From Bacillota bacterium (lineage in GTDB: Bacteria; Bacillota; Bacilli; Paenibacillales; NBRC-103111), in contig JAEWIS010000054.1 of assembly GCA_023386955.1 (NCBI GenBank), positions 1-6,118 on the forward strand: DNA of 6,118 bases, in the 5' to 3' direction. The translations under genes were made by a program, and so were the position numbers. The notes beneath the pieces were generated by a model, which had not been told where the DNA came from, made no database searches, and worked only from the letters and a program-made list of their open reading frames with translations. This document shows, piece after piece, positions 4,997 through 6,118 of this stretch. Position 1 is the first letter of the stretch. Each line of letters begins with the position of its first letter.

Positions 4997-6118
4997 ATGT
5001 CTGTTACAGGTTTTTTAGAGCAGCATCAAAAGCAGGAGCTGCGCCAGAATATCTCCATGCAGCAAATACAGTATGTCACCCTTCTTCAGATGAATATTCA
5101 AGAGCTCAACGAACGGCTGAGCGAGCTTGAGGCCGAAAACCCGCTCATCGACGTGCAAGCGCCCGACTCGGGTGCCACGCAGGAGGAAATCAGTCCGCTG
5201 GCAGCGGCGCAATGGCTGGTGTCAAAGCCGGTGCTTCGTCCCGACGAGGACCCCGCCGACTATGAAGACAGCCGCCGACCCGAGCCGTCGCTGCAAACCG
5301 ACGACCCCTACGACCTACAGGCATATCTGAGAAATCAGTTCGATTTCAGCCTGACGCGGATCGAGCTTTCGATTTTAGAAAAGCTGATCTATTCGCTGGA
5401 TGAAAACGGCTATCTCACGATCACGGCTGAACAGGCCGCGCAGACCTTTAACGTCGATCGGGTGCTCGCGCAAGAGGCGATCGCCTATCTCAAAACGTTG
5501 GATCCGCCGGGCATCGGCGCAAAAGATCTGCCCGAGACGCTCACGATTCAGTTAGCGCGCCGGGGCATTGACGATCCGCTGGCCTATCGCCTCATAGAAA
5601 ACCATCTGCAAGAGCTGCCGCGCGGGCATTTTCAGAAAATAGCAGGTGCGCTTGGCTGCCCGGCTCAGAAAGTGCGCACGCTCTACGAGCTGATCAAGAC
5701 GCTTCAACCCCGCCCGGCTTTCTGCTTTGGCAACCGCCCCGCGGTTTACATTTTGCCCGACGTCACCGTCATCGAGCAGGAGGGCGCGCTCTCCTGCCGT
5801 TATAACGACCGCTACAGCGCCCAGATCAACGTCAATCGCAGCTACCTTTCGCTATGCGACAAAAATGACGAGGTCAAGGACTATGTCGAGCGCAAGCTCT
5901 CTCAGGCGATGTGGGTGGCAAAGGCGATCAAAACCCGGCGCGACACCATCGAGCAGATTGCAGAGGCGATTGTGCGCTGGCAAAAGGATTTCTTTTTGCG
6001 CGCCGGCGACATTCTGCCGCTGCGCCTACAGGATATTGCCGAAGAGCTCGGCGTACACGAATCCACCGTCAGCCGTTCGGTCAACGGCAAATATATCGAA
6101 TGCAAGTTCGGGGTTTTC
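4997..6118 (+). CDS. rpoN: RNA polymerase sigma-54 factor, N-terminal 374 residues (3' end outside window)
   Basis: RpoN directs RNA polymerase to -24/-12 promoters and needs AAA+ enhancer-binding activators. The frame is open from ATG 4997 to the last base with no stop. Region I (about 12-52) is Gln/Leu-rich and ends in the typical AENPLID. A short acidic linker (about 53-105, e.g. RPDEDPADYEDS) is region II. The core-binding domain includes LIYSLDENGYL (130-140), LKTLDPPGIGAKDL (165-178) and LIKTLQPRP (232-240), then YILPDVTVIE (251-260). The DNA-binding part shows RRDTIEQIAEAIV (314-326) with QKDFF, then a helix-turn-helix QDIAEELGVHESTVSRSVN (345-363) and KYIECKFGVF. The diagnostic RpoN box (usually ARRTVAKYR) would lie beyond the window. 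Full-length proteins are roughly 430-480 residues, so about 60-100 are missing. The family's usual PRPG reads PRPA here. Regulated targets cannot be inferred; no activator gene is in the window. Confidence 0.97.
   Translation, partial: MSVTGFLEQHQKQELRQNISMQQIQYVTLLQMNIQELNERLSELEAENPLIDVQAPDSGATQEEISPLAAAQWLVSKPVLRPDEDPADYEDSRRPEPSLQTDDPYDLQAYLRNQFDFSLTRIELSILEKLIYSLDENGYLTITAEQAAQTFNVDRVLAQEAIAYLKTLDPPGIGAKDLPETLTIQLARRGIDDPLAYRLIENHLQELPRGHFQKIAGALGCPAQKVRTLYELIKTLQPRPAFCFGNRPAVYILPDVTVIEQEGALSCRYNDRYSAQINVNRSYLSLCDKNDEVKDYVERKLSQAMWVAKAIKTRRDTIEQIAEAIVRWQKDFFLRAGDILPLRLQDIAEELGVHESTVSRSVNGKYIECKFGVF

Noticed and set aside
1..6118. CRISPR array, insertion sequence, tRNA or rRNA gene
   Set aside because: No regularly spaced direct repeats, transposase-like frames, terminal inverted repeats, tRNA cloverleaf or rRNA-like sequence were seen.

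Overview
The window looks like the chromosome of a fairly GC-rich member of the class Clostridia (Bacillota). The reasons are a class I T-box leader in front of a biosynthetic operon, strong AGGAGG-type ribosome binding sites, a sigma-54 factor gene and a VanW-family gene. Genus cannot be fixed from the sequence alone.

Layout, left to right. Positions 1-317 (+) are the 3' end of a VanW-family gene that starts outside the window. It converges on a minus-strand block of four genes, which in transcription order are leuC (4311-3052), leuD (3036-2542), leuB (2542-1463) and a D-2-hydroxyacid dehydrogenase (1371-403). Minus-strand intrinsic terminators follow leuB (hairpin 1402-1435) and the dehydrogenase (hairpin 336-364). 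Upstream of leuC a 685-bp intergenic region holds, on the minus strand, a near-consensus sigma-A promoter (TTGACA-17-TATCAT) and a complete leucine T-box riboswitch with a CUC specifier, UGGU tRNA-end bulge, antiterminator and competing terminator. Diverging to the right, a second promoter (TTGCAA-17-CATAAT) drives rpoN (sigma-54), which begins at 4997 and runs off the right edge; its 374 visible residues are in frame.

How it works together. LeuC and LeuD form isopropylmalate isomerase. LeuB then oxidises and decarboxylates 3-isopropylmalate to 4-methyl-2-oxopentanoate (2-oxoisocaproate). leuA and the transaminase are not in the window. The T-box should let transcription into leuCDB only when tRNA-Leu is uncharged. 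The dehydrogenase gene sits directly behind the leuB terminator. It may be a partly uncoupled last gene of the operon, and its substrate could conceivably be the 2-oxo acid the operon makes, but the sequence does not prove that.

No wholly new system is apparent. The points most worth a second look are the T-box architecture, the crowded leuB/dehydrogenase junction, a possible T-box-bypassing promoter, and paired inverted repeats against the rpoN -35 element.
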